Part shown: positions 1 to 10,000 of the stretch, one piece after another
Position numbering within the stretch: the stretch's first letter is position 1
Layout: each line of letters starts with the position of its first letter
NCBI RefSeq assembly: GCF_021018805.1
Contig: NC_086254.1
Coordinates: 27,589,300-27,653,299, forward strand
Source of the DNA: Prinia subflava
Taxonomy: Eukaryota > Chordata > Aves > Passeriformes > Cisticolidae
Direction of reading: 5' to 3'
DNA length: 64,000 nt
Made by a program: the position numbers and the translations under genes
Notes under the pieces: generated by a model
Databases searched by the model: none
Told to the model about the DNA's origin: nothing
What the model saw: the letters and a program-made list of their open reading frames with translations, nothing else

Positions 1-1197
1 TGAACCCTGGCTGCACAGGGTCCACGTTGCCTCCATCCTCGTGGCCACAGCCCAGCCCAGCTCCTTGTGCTGCCCCCGGTGTGTTTTGTGTTTGGACTCC
101 CAGTTTGGGACCCCACACGGAGCCTGTGCCCACCCACATTAATTACATTTGGGTTTCTCGCTGAAATACGACGCAGTCCTCATCCAGCACTTGTCTCTAA
201 ACAAACTGTTAATATTTTAAGTGTCTTTCATGAGCCTGAGCCTAATTAATTAAAGGTTTATGAAAAACAATTAGGTTTTGATAGGGATCACCTTCTCTGG
301 AGTCCCATGTCTGCGCTGAAAAAAGAGAGGGGTTAGAAAGGCTCAGGTTGAAATTTAGAACTGCAGTGAATAAGAGAATACACAAATCCCACATGGATTG
401 GGGAAATTAGGACATTTGGTGCCAGATTGTCTGACTAATTAGATTTCTATCAAGTCCTCAGGGACTGGCTGATGCAGCATTTTAATTTAAAGCTGCAGCA
501 GTAGCAGCAGCAGCTTCTTTCCTTCTTCTCATGCTCTTTATATCAAATGGTCTGCATTTTCCACCAGCAATTATTTCCCTTTCTAATGCTGGACCTCTGC
601 AAGAACCAAACCTTGTTCTGTGCTTTGCAGGACGGGTCTGCTTTGCTGAAACCCAACACACTGCTGGGTTTTGTTTGAATGAGAAAACCCTCAGTGCCTG
701 CAAAGGGATTTTCCCATTACATGGAGCATGGCATTCCTTGGCAGGCACGTGGGGTAAACTCACACAGGAAAAAAGCTGAGGTGCCTTGGAGTTGCTCAGC
801 TCATCAGCCAGCTTTTATAACTGAGAGCAGCATCAAAATTGCTGTATTCCACAGAAACAGGAAAAGCAGACCCAAGGAAATGTTGCAGCATGCTGCTCTC
901 TGGATTTACCCTCTGAACACTTTACCAGGCACCAGGAGCTTTGCACTCCAGGTGAAATACTGGCAGTTTCTGGAGTCAGCTCATTTCCACGCTGAACCAC
1001 CTGAAATTAAAGCTCAACAGATGCTCCCTGCAGGGAGAATAGGGTGGCACCTCTTTCAATCATATTCATTTAAAATATGGTGATGCCATTGTTCTGCAGC
1101 CAGGTGGGGGCTGGAAAACGGAGCAGGTTGGTGGCAAAGCCAGGTCCAAGGTCCCTGTCCCTGAACTGTTATATTGTCCCTTAACTATTATAGGTCC

Positions 1198-1325
1198 AGG
1201 TGCCTAATTTAGAGCAGGTGCCTAACTTTTAAACCTGTGAAGTTAAAGGGACTGAATTGGGGCTTAATGTGTTTAGAGCAAAGCACAAATCATCAAATTG
1301 TCAAATTCCTACTTAGTAGGCACCT
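1198..1325. repeat. Short inverted repeat, possible decayed ancient element
   Basis: AGGTGCCTA at about 1199-1207 is matched by its reverse complement TAGGCACCT at about 1316-1324, and AGCAGGTGCCTAA adds a second direct copy of the left arm near 1213-1225. Flanks are AT-rich. A related GCACCTAAGTT string occurs near 25864. This could be the remnant of an old palindromic repeat family, but the arms are short and the identification is an inference. Confidence 0.3.
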
Positions 1326-1558
1326 AAATTTAGTGTTAATTGCTCCAAAATTAGTTAGTATTATTGAAATAGAATAAGTGGGGGTTTTTGAAAGCCATTT
1401 CTTACTTGACAGTATGAGATTGCAAATATTCCTGTGCTCTATTTAATGAAAAATTATTATGCTATTATTGCTATTTTATATGATGGATATATAATTAACA
1501 GTGTCTGTAGAATAATTTCTTCTCTCATTTTGCTCTACTTCTTCCAGATTATTTTATC

Positions 1559-1610
1559 AAAAACAAGAAAAAAAGAAAAAGAAATAGAAAAAGAAAGAAA
1601 AAGAAGATAA
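1559..1610 (+). repeat. A/G-rich low-complexity tract
   Basis: About 50 bases consist almost entirely of A with scattered G, one C and two T. It is simple low-complexity sequence. No function is implied. Confidence 0.8.
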
Positions 1611-3463
1611 TGGAACTGTATCTTATGCTTCAATGATACTGAAAACTATTATTCCTCTCGATAACCAAATCCAGCAAAGTCAACCATTCCAGTGAATATT
1701 AAACACAAAAAGTACATTTTAGATGTATTATGAATCTGCTGCTAAGTCTTTAACTCGTTGCTTTGTGGAGTTCAGCAGCGGAGGGAGCTCAAATGAAATC
1801 ACAGCCTCTGAAGACATTGAATTTCCCAGCGTTCATTGATTGAGAGCAGGCCTAGAACATTATTGAAATGGTTTCACTTAACCTCATTTCCCCGTTATTA
1901 TTTTGTTGTGCTTTTTGGGGGAGGTTATATAATACTTATTTACTCCTGTCAGTGATCCCTAGATGCTAAAGATGATTTAAGGCCCCTGTGATCCAGCCAG
2001 ATGCAGGGTGCAGGAGGCAACAGGAGCCAGGCTGGGACCAACAGCCCCGTTTGTGCCTGATTATTTCAATTTACAGGTGATGTGCTAAAGAGGGAAAAGG
2101 ACAGATACTGCTGTAAAAGCATTAAGAGCCCCAGTGATGTTCTGGGAACAGAACAAGGAGGACATTCCAAACCCTCAATGTGCCCAGAGCTGCTGGACTC
2201 TGAAAGATGCCATGAGCATCACGGGAAGAGCAAACGAGTCTGAACTTCTGTGAAAATGCTGCTCTCATTTGGGGTCCCACGAGGGATCTTGGGTCTCTTG
2301 AAAAACTGGAGAGCCTGACTTCTCACACCCAGATCTGTGGAGCCATAAAGTGCTCCAACAATTTTGTGCTGATTCTTTTTTACCTTTGAAATGTCAGAAC
2401 AGATAGAAAAGGCAGAATGATGATTATAAAACGTTTTCAGCAAGGTGCTTCTGGACAGAGATGTTTTTTCCCTTCACTGTTTTTCTCCTCACCCAACAGA
2501 TGAATATAACAATTTCCAAGATATTTGGATTAACTAGAAATTAATTTTCTTTCTTCTCCTTTTCCTTTCACCGAAAGAAAAACAATGGAACAAGCCATAG
2601 TTTTGCATCGATGATACTTTCATTTCCCTTTCTTCATTTTAAATCCCATTTTATTTTCAAATTAAAACAAGGCACATCCAGAGAATAGCTCCTCTCATTG
2701 GAAGGTGGTCATCAGAAATGGGAAGGAGATGTGCAGTTTGTGTTCCTGTATTGTGAAACCTGGCTGATGTGTCTATCTGGTGTATTGGTTTGAAAATGAT
2801 CAAAATGTGATCATTTTTACTTTTCTTAAATATAATTTCTTCATTTAACTCTGCATTATACCCATGAAAAATTGTCCATGGCTCCACCAGAACTAAAAGA
2901 GTTTTGAAAATGAACTTGTTACCTGAAAATGCGTTTATTTTGGTTTACAAAGTGCATACTGTGAAAACACTGCCCTGAGTGACCATGATAAATGTTATTC
3001 TCATCATTCTGTGAATTAACAATGTGATGAACAACTTGAGGATTGTTTCCCAACCATAATCTAACAAATCCAGCCAGAATTTTTGAAGAAAAGGCCAAAA
3101 AGTCTTGTTTCAGCAGTTTCCAGGTACAAATATTTTGTTTATAATTCAAACACTTCCAGGATTTACCCCTATCTGCTAATTTTGAGCAGGATGAGCAGTG
3201 ATTGTGAGAGGGAGGAGCACAGGTCCTGCAGGCAGCAGGGCTGTCGTGGTGTGGGCCCCGTGTCACACGTGGAGATGTGACACGTGGTTCAATCACTGCA
3301 CAGTGCCAAAGTGAGTCTGATGTGTGTGGAAAGTGCCTCCCTGCCTTCCTTCAGGCAACTAGGAAACTGGGACAGGGCTGCTAAAAATCCTGAGGACAGT
3401 GCTTCATTTAACCCTTCCTTTCATGCTACCCATCCCCTTGCTGGTGATGTCAGACATTTTTTG

Positions 3464-3804
3464 TTCTCTACAACAGCCTGCAAGGAGGTGGCAGCCAGGT
3501 GGGGGTCGGGCTCTTTTCCCAGGGGAGAAGCAACAGGACAAGAAGAAATGGCCTCAAGTTACACAAGAGTAGGTTTAGATTGGTTATTAAGGAAAATTTC
3601 TTCGCTGGAAGGGTTGTCCAGCACTGGCACAGGGTGCCCAGGGCAGTGGTGGAGTTCCCATCTCTGGGGGGGTTTAAAGCCCTGTGGATGTGGCACTTGG
3701 GGACAGGTTTTAGTGGGGGGCTTGGCAGTGCTGAGGGAATGGTTGGACTGGATGATCTTAGAGGGCTTTTCCAACCTAAACGATTCCATGATTCTATGAT
3801 TCTA
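3464..3804 (+). mobile_element. CR1 LINE, 5'-truncated 3' end
   Basis: This is the clearest transposable element in the window. It ends in the diagnostic CR1 tail, two imperfect 8-base copies of the ATTCTATG type (ATTCCATGATTCTATGATTCTA at 3783-3804 in two steps). In one plus frame from about 3499 it still encodes the fossil C-terminus of the CR1 ORF2 protein: the segments GLKLHKSRFRLVIKENFF, then RVVQHWHRVPRAVVE and PSLGGFK match the usual end of chicken-repeat-1 reverse transcriptases. About 340 bp remain, so the endonuclease and RT domains are gone and it is immobile. Birds carry thousands of such stubs. The left edge is approximate. Confidence 0.93.
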
Positions 3805-4180
3805 ATTAGTCTCATTTGCTGACACACAAGCCTTTAATTGCAAGCTGAATAATTAGACATATCTGCATATGCAAATGAATAGGGTTATACTATGTCACTC
3901 AACATGATTTCTCTGGAGACAAATAGCTCTCTATATTTCAGGAAAGAATATGATATATTAATTTACTTAGACAAATAACTTTATTTAGAACGAGCCGCTC
4001 TCATGTTTGTTTATATAAAGCAATAAGAGAAGAAACAGAAGAGATTTTATGTGGAAGGAAACAGCTGGAAGATACTAATTTACGGGGGGAGGAAATCCTC
4101 ACAAACCGTAGTGCTTCTGTGCAGTGAGAGATGGAAGCAGGGCACCTTCTCTGGGCAGGAATCTGCTTTTGGGGGGTCGG
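3805..4180. promoter_or_regulatory. AT-rich block with POU octamer, candidate enhancer
   Basis: Directly after the CR1 tail the sequence becomes AT-rich with dense homeodomain-type cores: CTAATTAG at 3802-3809, TTTAATTG near 3834, AATAATTAG near 3850. A palindrome TGCATATGCA at 3864-3873 overlaps a perfect octamer ATGCAAAT at 3869-3876, the classic POU-factor site. The block sits just upstream of the CpG island, so an upstream regulatory role is plausible. This is motif evidence only; conservation was not tested. Confidence 0.35.
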
Positions 4181-4285
4181 GAGATGCAGTCCCCTCCCTG
4201 GGGACTCCCATCCTCCTTCCTACTTGCATCCCGGCGTTCCTGCATCCCCGCTGTGCCGGCAGGGCTCGGCCCGTTGTTCCCCTCC

Positions 4286-4297
4286 CGATGGCGGCTG
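4286..4297 (+). promoter_or_regulatory. YY1-like initiator/ATG site
   Basis: CGATGGCGGCTG matches the core of the YY1 consensus (ATGGCGGC). In vertebrate promoters YY1 sites often lie just downstream of the start site and overlap the first ATG, as here. It supports 4288 as a possible start codon. The match is short and may be chance inside GC-rich DNA. Confidence 0.4.
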
Positions 4298-4436
4298 CAG
4301 CAGTCGCGCCGGGATGCTCAGCGCTGCTCCCTGCGTGCGGCCCGACCCCGGCGCAGGGAGGGCGCTCCCGCTTCGGGAGAGGCACCGCCGGCACTGCCCG
4401 GAGCCCACGGGCCCATTCCCACCGCGCTCCCACCCG
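4288..4436 (+). CDS. Tentative first coding exon (unrecognised)
   Basis: An ATG at 4288 opens a frame of 49 codons plus two bases, starting MAAAAVAPGC, a composition common at the N-terminus of proteins encoded from CpG islands. It runs into CCCG|GTGAGC at 4436/4437, a good 5' splice donor, and the in-frame stop comes from that donor (the TGA of GTGAGC). I see no domain, and the sequence (Ala, Pro, Arg, Gly rich) matches no family I know. No partner exon could be identified downstream; the ATAGGG array begins 600 bases on. GC-rich DNA is poor in stops, so this may be an untranslated exon or nothing. Confidence 0.18.
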
Positions 4437-4551
4437 GTGAGCGCCGGGACACGGCAGGAGGGGGAATCCCAGGCTGGGCACTTGGGGGGCTTGGAAAAAC
4501 CCGCACGGGGGAAGGAGGGGGGCAGCAGCTGCGAGCAGAGCACGTGGGAGC

Positions 4552-4650
4552 GGTGATGGCATTTGGAAGCAGGGATATTTGGAGGCGGTGATGTTGGGAG
4601 CGGGGATATTTGGAAGCAGGGGATGTTCGGAAGCGGGGGTATTTCCATGC
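4552..4650 (+). repeat. Short degenerate minisatellite, about 16-bp unit
   Basis: Five to six imperfect copies of a unit resembling GGATATTTGGAAGCGGG run head to tail: GGCATTTGGAAGCAGG, GATATTTGGAGGCG, GATGTTGGGAGCGG, GGATATTTGGAAGCAGG, GGATGTTCGGAAGCGGG, GGTATTTCC. Unit length varies from 14 to 17. It lies inside the CpG island and creates an artificial long open frame on the minus strand. Confidence 0.75.
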
Positions 4651-4687
4651 ATGCCGGCATTGCCCCGGCCCGGTGTTAAGGTATTAC

Positions 4688-4692
4688 CCAAT
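4688..4692 (+). promoter_or_regulatory. CCAAT box
   Basis: CCAAT in the context TACCCAATAGAG resembles an NF-Y site. It lies in the CpG island about 250 bases left of the X-box. NF-Y and RFX sites often occur together in promoters, but five bases is a weak motif. Confidence 0.3.
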
Positions 4693-4840
4693 AGAGAATG
4701 GAAATGTGCTCCGCGCCCCGGCCGCTTCCCGAGTAACGCGGAGCCGGACCGGGGACGGGGATGGCGCTGCCTACTCGGGATTGCCCCGCGGCTGTGCTCC
4801 AGCCCCGGCGGCAGGGCGGCCCCATGGAGCCGGGGTGGTT

Positions 4841-4909
4841 CCCTCCTGTCCCCTCCTGTCCCCTCCTGTCCCCTCGGTCCCCTCCTGTCCCTCTCTGTCC
4901 CCCCGGTCC
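4841..4909 (+). repeat. 10-bp tandem repeat (CCCTCCTGTC)n
   Basis: Three exact copies of CCCTCCTGTC at 4841-4870 are followed by diverged ones (CCCTCGGTCC, CCTCCTGTCC, CTCTCTGTCC, CCCCGGTCCC), about seven units in all. The tract is almost pure pyrimidine on the plus strand and ends 27 bases before the X-box. Confidence 0.85.
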
Positions 4910-4935
4910 CCCCGAGCCGCCGCTCCGCCCCCGCC

Positions 4936-4949
4936 GTTACCGCGGCAAC
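4936..4949. promoter_or_regulatory. RFX X-box
   Basis: GTTACC-GC-GGCAAC fits the RFX consensus GTNRCC(N0-3)RGYAAC at every defined position, with the preferred 2-base spacer. RFX2/3 bind such sites in promoters of ciliary genes and RFX1 at other promoters. Its place inside a CpG island is what is expected of a functional site. A rough estimate is that about one such match with this spacer is expected by chance in several hundred kilobases of sequence, so the match alone is suggestive and the context strengthens it. Confidence 0.65.
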
Positions 4950-5070
4950 CGCGGCGGCTGCAGGGGCGCGCGGCGCCGGCAGGGGGCAGCACCGGCACGG
5001 GGCGGCGGCAGCGGGAAACGGGATCGGGATCGGGATAGATCGGGATAGGGATAGGGATAGGGATAGGGAT

Positions 5071-5361
5071 GGGGATGGAGAAAGGATCGGGATGGGATCG
5101 GGATCGGGATAGATCGGGATAGGGACAGATCGGGATAGGGATGGGGATGGAGAAAGGATCGGGATGGGATCGGGATCGGGATAGATCGGGATAGGGATAG
5201 GATCGGGATAGGGATGGGGATGGAGAAAGGATCGGGATGGGATCGGGATCGGGATAGATCGGGATAGGGACAGATCGGGATAGGGATGGGGATGGAGAAA
5301 GGATCGGGATGGGATCGGGATAGGGATAGATCGGGATAGGGATAGGATCGGGATAGGGATA
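5071..5361 (+). repeat. Dimeric higher-order repeat, about 145 bp
   Basis: A marker block GGGGATGGAGAAAGGATCGG starts at 5071, 5143, 5216 and 5288, giving a 72-73-base monomer. The first and third monomers share a GGGACAGATCGGG block, while the second and fourth instead contain GGGATAGGATCGGG, so the array alternates A-B-A-B with a dimer of 145 bases. This is the layout of a small satellite that grew by doubling of a two-monomer unit. Confidence 0.85.
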
Positions 5362-5372
5362 GGGATGAGACC

Positions 5373-5563
5373 GGGATAGGGATAGGGATAGGGATAGGGA
5401 TAGGGATAGGGATAGGGATAGGGATAGGGATAGGGATAGGGATAGGGATAGGGATAGGGATAGGGATAGGGATAGGGATAGGGATAGGGATAGGGATAGG
5501 GATAGGGATAGGGATAGGGATAGGGATAGGGATAGGGATAGGGATAGGGATAGGGATAGGGAT
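5373..5563 (+). repeat. Pure (GGGATA)n, about 32 copies
   Basis: An uninterrupted period-6 run of 191 bases. It is likely length-variable between individuals because it carries no interruptions. The G-rich strand can stack into quadruplexes like telomeric DNA. Confidence 0.97.
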
Positions 5564-5690
5564 GGGGATCGGATCAGGACGGGATCGGGATGGGATCAGG
5601 ATGGGATCGGGATGGGATCAGATCAGGATGGGATTGGGATAGGATTGGGATTGGGATCAGGATGAGAACCGTGATCGGGATGGGATGGGA

Positions 5691-6997
5691 TGGATGCAGC
5701 AGGGTGCAGCACACTCTCGATGCTAGAGATGCATCCTGTCCCAGCTGCCCTGTGTGGGAATTGCCCTGCCAGCTCCATTGCAGCACATCTCACTCTGCTG
5801 TGCCAGGCCAGGGGCTTGCTCTGTCCTATCAGAATCAGCCCCGTGTCTCTGCACGCCGTGGTCACAGCAGTGGAAGGATCATCATTTGGGGTTGGCTGAT
5901 GCATTTTCCTGTGCTATCCATGCAGCAAAACAGGGGTTATGAACAGAATTCCCACTCAGGATGCCTGAATTGTGCTCAAGATTTCTAAAACCAACCTGAG
6001 TCACTGACTTGGCAGGATCTGATGATGCAACTTGCTTCTCATAATTTCTGAACTTCCTCTTCCATCCTGATTTTGAACTTTTAGCTCAAGCATCACTGCC
6101 TTGATTTGGGCACAGATGTATCTATCATGGGAAGCTCACAGAAAGATTAGTGTCCCCCTTCTCTGTCCCTCTGCCCAGCTAAAGGAACGGTCACACCTGC
6201 TGTCAGCACAAATCAAATATAAAATTACTGTGAGTTACTCAAAGATATTCCTGGGTAAATTGGATTTTGGTTAACTCACATTTTATTAGTGAAATACGGC
6301 TATGAGCAAAGAGAAATTGCAGTAAATATATACATTCTTAATGCAGACTGGTACAATACCTTTAATGCTTTACAAACAGCACTTTAATGCAAAGAAGTCT
6401 TGTGATATCAAAAAGATGAGGAAAATGGCTGGTAATGGCATGTCTGTGCCATTTTTTAAAATCAAATTGCCACACAGTCTGACTAAGGTGCTCTGTCATG
6501 TCTTAAAATTTTAGGACTCCCACAACTACTAACCCCCTGAAGCCCTTAATGTTATTTAGTGTGTGCTGGTGCTGCAGGAGTTAACCAGTGGAGAGGGTGG
6601 AATCTGCATAGGGATGATTTGGGAAAAAAAAATGAAATGCAGCTTAGCTGAGTCTGAGTGGGATTTGGGGAATGGCATTTCTGAAGGGAAACCTGTCCTA
6701 GATCAGAGCTGCCGTGCTGTGCAAGGGGCATCTTGCTGGAGGCTGGTGAGGCTCTAATTCACACCTAGAAACATTCCTCCATGAGAGACAGGTTACTTAT
6801 CACTGCCCATCTTGGTGCTTTTCCCCCCGCAGCAGGGGAGGAGGGTGATGGGTGGCCCTTGGGTGCTGACACCCTGTCCCGGCCACCACAGCACCACGAC
6901 CTGACCTTGTGTGGAGCCACCCACCCCAAGGCTGCACCAAAGCTGCAATAATTTGCTCAGGATGAGCCTTTCTCCACTGTATTATCATTGTTGTTAT
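5691..6997. other. Unique non-coding DNA, nothing recognised
   Basis: Sequence after the array returns to moderate GC and then AT-rich DNA (6200-6500). I see no coding frame with support, no transposon and no clear regulatory cluster. Confidence 0.6.
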
Positions 6998-7019
6998 AAT
7001 AATAATAATTATTATTATT
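6998..7019. repeat. Perfect 22-base AT palindrome
   Basis: Four AAT units run into mirrored ATT units so that the 22 bases equal their own reverse complement. It can fold as a cruciform. It sits in the slightly longer (TAA)n microsatellite 6994-7019. Confidence 0.9.
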
Positions 7020-10000
7020 GAATATTTCTGCATGCAGCATATGGGAGCTGCATCCAGCCCCAGTCTGTTCTGTGTAGTTTTTCCTATAAAAGAAACTCGA
7101 TGTGATTGATCCTTTCCCTTGCTCCAGAATCTATTTCCCAAAGGGGTGGATGTGTGCTGGGAGCCATCCTGCCCTTCTCCCCTGATTCAGGGGGATGTCT
7201 GGATGCCTGAGCCCTACTGCAACTCCTCTGAGGACCTCTGAGGTGTTGAAATCACTCAGGTGCATTTCTGTCCCCCTCCCTGGGACAGCTCAGTGCCATG
7301 TTCTCGCTGTTCCAATAACACCCAGGCTCATTACAGGCTTCCCTGCTGTGCCTGTGGGTGTGTCTGTACGTGGCTTTCCATGTGCACACACCCAAATATG
7401 GTATTTTTTTGGAAAGGTGATGTCACAGTGTCATGATGCTTTGCTAAAACCCATCAAATTGTCATTCCCATTAATGCCTCCCTAATCCCAGTGTCTTGGT
7501 GAAGAGTGATCACACCACACTTGGGCTTCAGAAAAGCTGTGGAGCTCTTTTCCCTAATTCCTGGTTTTATTCTCAGTTTTATTCCACGTGGGTGCAGCAT
7601 TTTAAGGCAGGTTGCAGCTCAGCATCACCCTTTTGATCCTCTCTAACCATTTCCTTGCATCGTGGCAACACAGAACTTTCACAGCATAAACAAGTCCGAG
7701 GGATAGATGGATTTCCTGGCTATGAAATAAGTAAAGCAGATGATTGAATTAAGTTTCATTTCCCTGCCTGGTTCAGCAGCTCTCTCTTGCTCTATTACAT
7801 TTCCTAACCTGCCTCAGTAAATCCTACCCAGCTCTGTGGCTGCCTGAGCAGGTGATGCTGTTGGGTTTCCTCTGCCCTTCAAGTCCTGGCCCGACCCTTT
7901 TACACAGGGCCAAATGCTGCTCTCAATTCCCCCGGGTTAATCTGGAGTAAATCCTGGGATTAACTGGATTTAACCCTGTGCTGGCTGAGCGCTGTGTGCA
8001 GCCCTGACTGGTGGTGTTGCCCAGGGTTTGCTGGGATCTGTGTCCTTGCCAGGAGCCATAGGTTGGATAAAGAGGTGCTGGATAAAGCAATAAACCACCC
8101 ACACTGCACAAGCAATGGCAGGCAACCACCTCCCAGTGGAGGAGACCCACCCAAAATCATCCAAAGTCATCCTTCTGAGCAAAACCATCTCTTCTTCCCA
8201 CTTTCACATCTCTCCTCCCTCTCTGCCCGCCCTGAGAGTTTTACTGCACAGTTTTTATTTATTTTATTTTCATTGTCTCTGGTTTCCTCCCTAGGAGCAC
8301 AAGACACACAGAATGAGGTTTTGGGCAGCTGTGTCCATCCCATGCAGGGCATTCCCTGCTCTCCCCTTCCCTCCTTGGGATGGGAGCACAAGGTTTTGGT
8401 GTAGTGGTTTTTTCTGGGAGCCTGGGTGAAATATTCAGGGCCTTTGTTTGACCAAGCCCAGGCTGAAAGCCCGTGTGGGAGAGGTTTTTCTACGGGCTGG
8501 GTATTTTCTTGGTCTGAAGTGAAAAAGAGGAGATTCTGCCTCTGTGGGACCCAGGCAAGGAGCTCATCCTCCCTCTGACTCTGCATTTTCCTGAAACTCT
8601 TTTCAAGTCCATCATCCCCTGAGGATGCTGTGGCTCCAGCTGGGTGCGGAGGGCACAAAGTGTGGGGTGAGGATGACTCTGGTCCTGCCAGCCCTGGATG
8701 ATGGTGGAGGGCTTTTGGCTCACTCACCCTCTGCCTTGTGCCCATCCTGCCGAGCTGCTTCTCTCTGCCTGCATCCCTACCCCATCCTCCTGCTCAGGCG
8801 GGACTGCAGTGAATCCCTTCAGCCCTCCCTGTGCGCGCTCACCTCTCCCTCCCCAAAGCCCCTCTATTCCTGCACCTCTATTCCACCCTCCCCAGCAGAA
8901 CCCTTCCCCCGGCACAGGAGGCTGCTGCAGAAAGAGAGCAGCCAGCCCCAAAGCCGTGTCACCGTGCTAAGCGCTTTCAAACCTCGCACGATGTCACTGT
9001 GTCACAATTTCAGTTCATTAGGTGGCGCAGGGAAGACGCCGTGACATCAAAGCGCTCCTTTTCCCTACAGAAACGGGAGCAGCTCTTTTGATCTCAGCCC
9101 CCAGTATCCCCCCCAGATTAATATTTACTTGTTCAACCCAAACCTACGGGGATGCTGCGCTTGATTCTGCCATATGTTCTGGGGCGCGTTTCCTTGCTTC
9201 CCTGCCTTTCTTTGGGAGGCGCTTCGTCGGCGGGGGGAGGAGCAAGCAGTAATTTTGGGATGTTTATTTATTTCCCTGCTACCCTCTGCTCCTCGGGCAC
9301 AGCAGGGGAGGGCACCCGACCTATTTCGTGTCAACCAGTTGCTTTGAAGCTTGCCACAATCAAACGCTTTTATTTTGGGGAACCCGGCCAGCTGTTTGTT
9401 TGCCTCCCTGCCTTGTATTGATTCAAGGAGATAATCCCCAAGCCCCAAATGCTTAATCTGTGAGCTGCTAACATCGCAGGAGATACAGAAACAGTCCCTT
9501 TGCCCCTGGATTGCTGGGATATTTATGGCTGAAGGCAGAGGTTTGGAGCATAATGCTCATTTTCGGAGCAGCGCAGGAGGCAGATGTGTGGCTCAGAGCA
9601 CAGACTGCTGGGGACCTGTGTGGGGATATTGGAGCTGTGATTCAGTGACAAAAAGTGGCCTTGTGCTTTGTATTGTAGGAGTATTTGGATATCATTTGGT
9701 TCCCAGTGAGTCACTGAGAATTTGTAACATCAGAGTTCAGCCTCTGGCAGCACCTGAGCAAGAGCAATGGATGCTCCCTGAGAATCCAAAATGCAGGGCA
9801 GGAATTCAGGACAAACTCAGCACACGTGTGAAACCCCAGCCTCTCCCCTCCAAAAAAAAGAGAGACCAAACCTCGAAGCTGATTTGAGCAGGATCTGGCT
9901 CTTGCTGCTTTAGCAGCTGACAAAATGGAGTGGAAATGAATTCAATTCAGAGACATCTAATTTAATGAGAGACTCTCTAAGAATAATTTTGCTGCAGATG

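Larger units (their letters stand above)
1..3463. other. Unique non-coding DNA, no gene seen
   Basis: No open frame here has splice context, a recognisable domain or a family resemblance; the longest frames are about 130 codons and look like chance. Local points are an A/G-rich tract at 1559-1610 and a short inverted repeat around 1198-1325, both listed separately. The rest is AT-rich single-copy-looking sequence with several homeodomain-type TAATTA cores (for example near 242-250). It could be intergenic or intronic; nothing in the sequence decides. Confidence 0.6.
4180..5020. promoter_or_regulatory. CpG island, probable promoter
   Basis: Roughly 840 bases are GC-rich and dense in CpG, in sharp contrast with the AT-rich DNA on the left. 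The block contains a YY1-like ATG context (4286-4297), a CCAAT box (4688-4692) and an RFX X-box (4936-4949), an assortment typical of a TATA-less vertebrate promoter. Transcription could run either way: a possible plus-strand first exon is at 4288-4436, while to the right the island runs straight into a simple-repeat array. Birds have GC-rich microchromosomal patches, so an island without a gene remains possible. Confidence 0.7.
5021..5690 (+). repeat. ATAGGG / ATCGGG satellite-like array
   Basis: About 670 bases built from GGGAT-based hexamers. Three zones can be seen: a mixed ATCGGG/ATAGGG zone with higher-order structure (5021-5372), a pure ATAGGG zone (5373-5563), and a decayed zone of GGGATC, GGGATT and GGATCAGG variants (5564-5690). 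ATAGGG differs from the vertebrate telomere unit TTAGGG by one base. The plus strand has repeated G-triplets with 3-base loops, so G-quadruplex formation is expected. It abuts the CpG island. Confidence 0.95.

Noticed and set aside
3284..3799. Plus-strand frame of 171 codons
   Set aside because: Most of it is the CR1 LINE read in a non-native frame; not a host gene.
4080..4691. Minus-strand frame of 203 codons over the CpG island
   Set aside because: GC-rich DNA is poor in stops and the N-terminal part is the translated minisatellite; no splice or family support.
5373..5563. Interstitial telomere or chromosome end
   Set aside because: The unit is ATAGGG, not TTAGGG, and unique DNA continues on both sides.
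5021..5690. CRISPR-like array
   Set aside because: Repeats are contiguous with no unique spacers, and the DNA is vertebrate.
6884..6906. RE1/NRSF site around CAGCACCACGACC
   Set aside because: Only the left half resembles the RE1 consensus; the right half (GGACAGCGCC) is absent.
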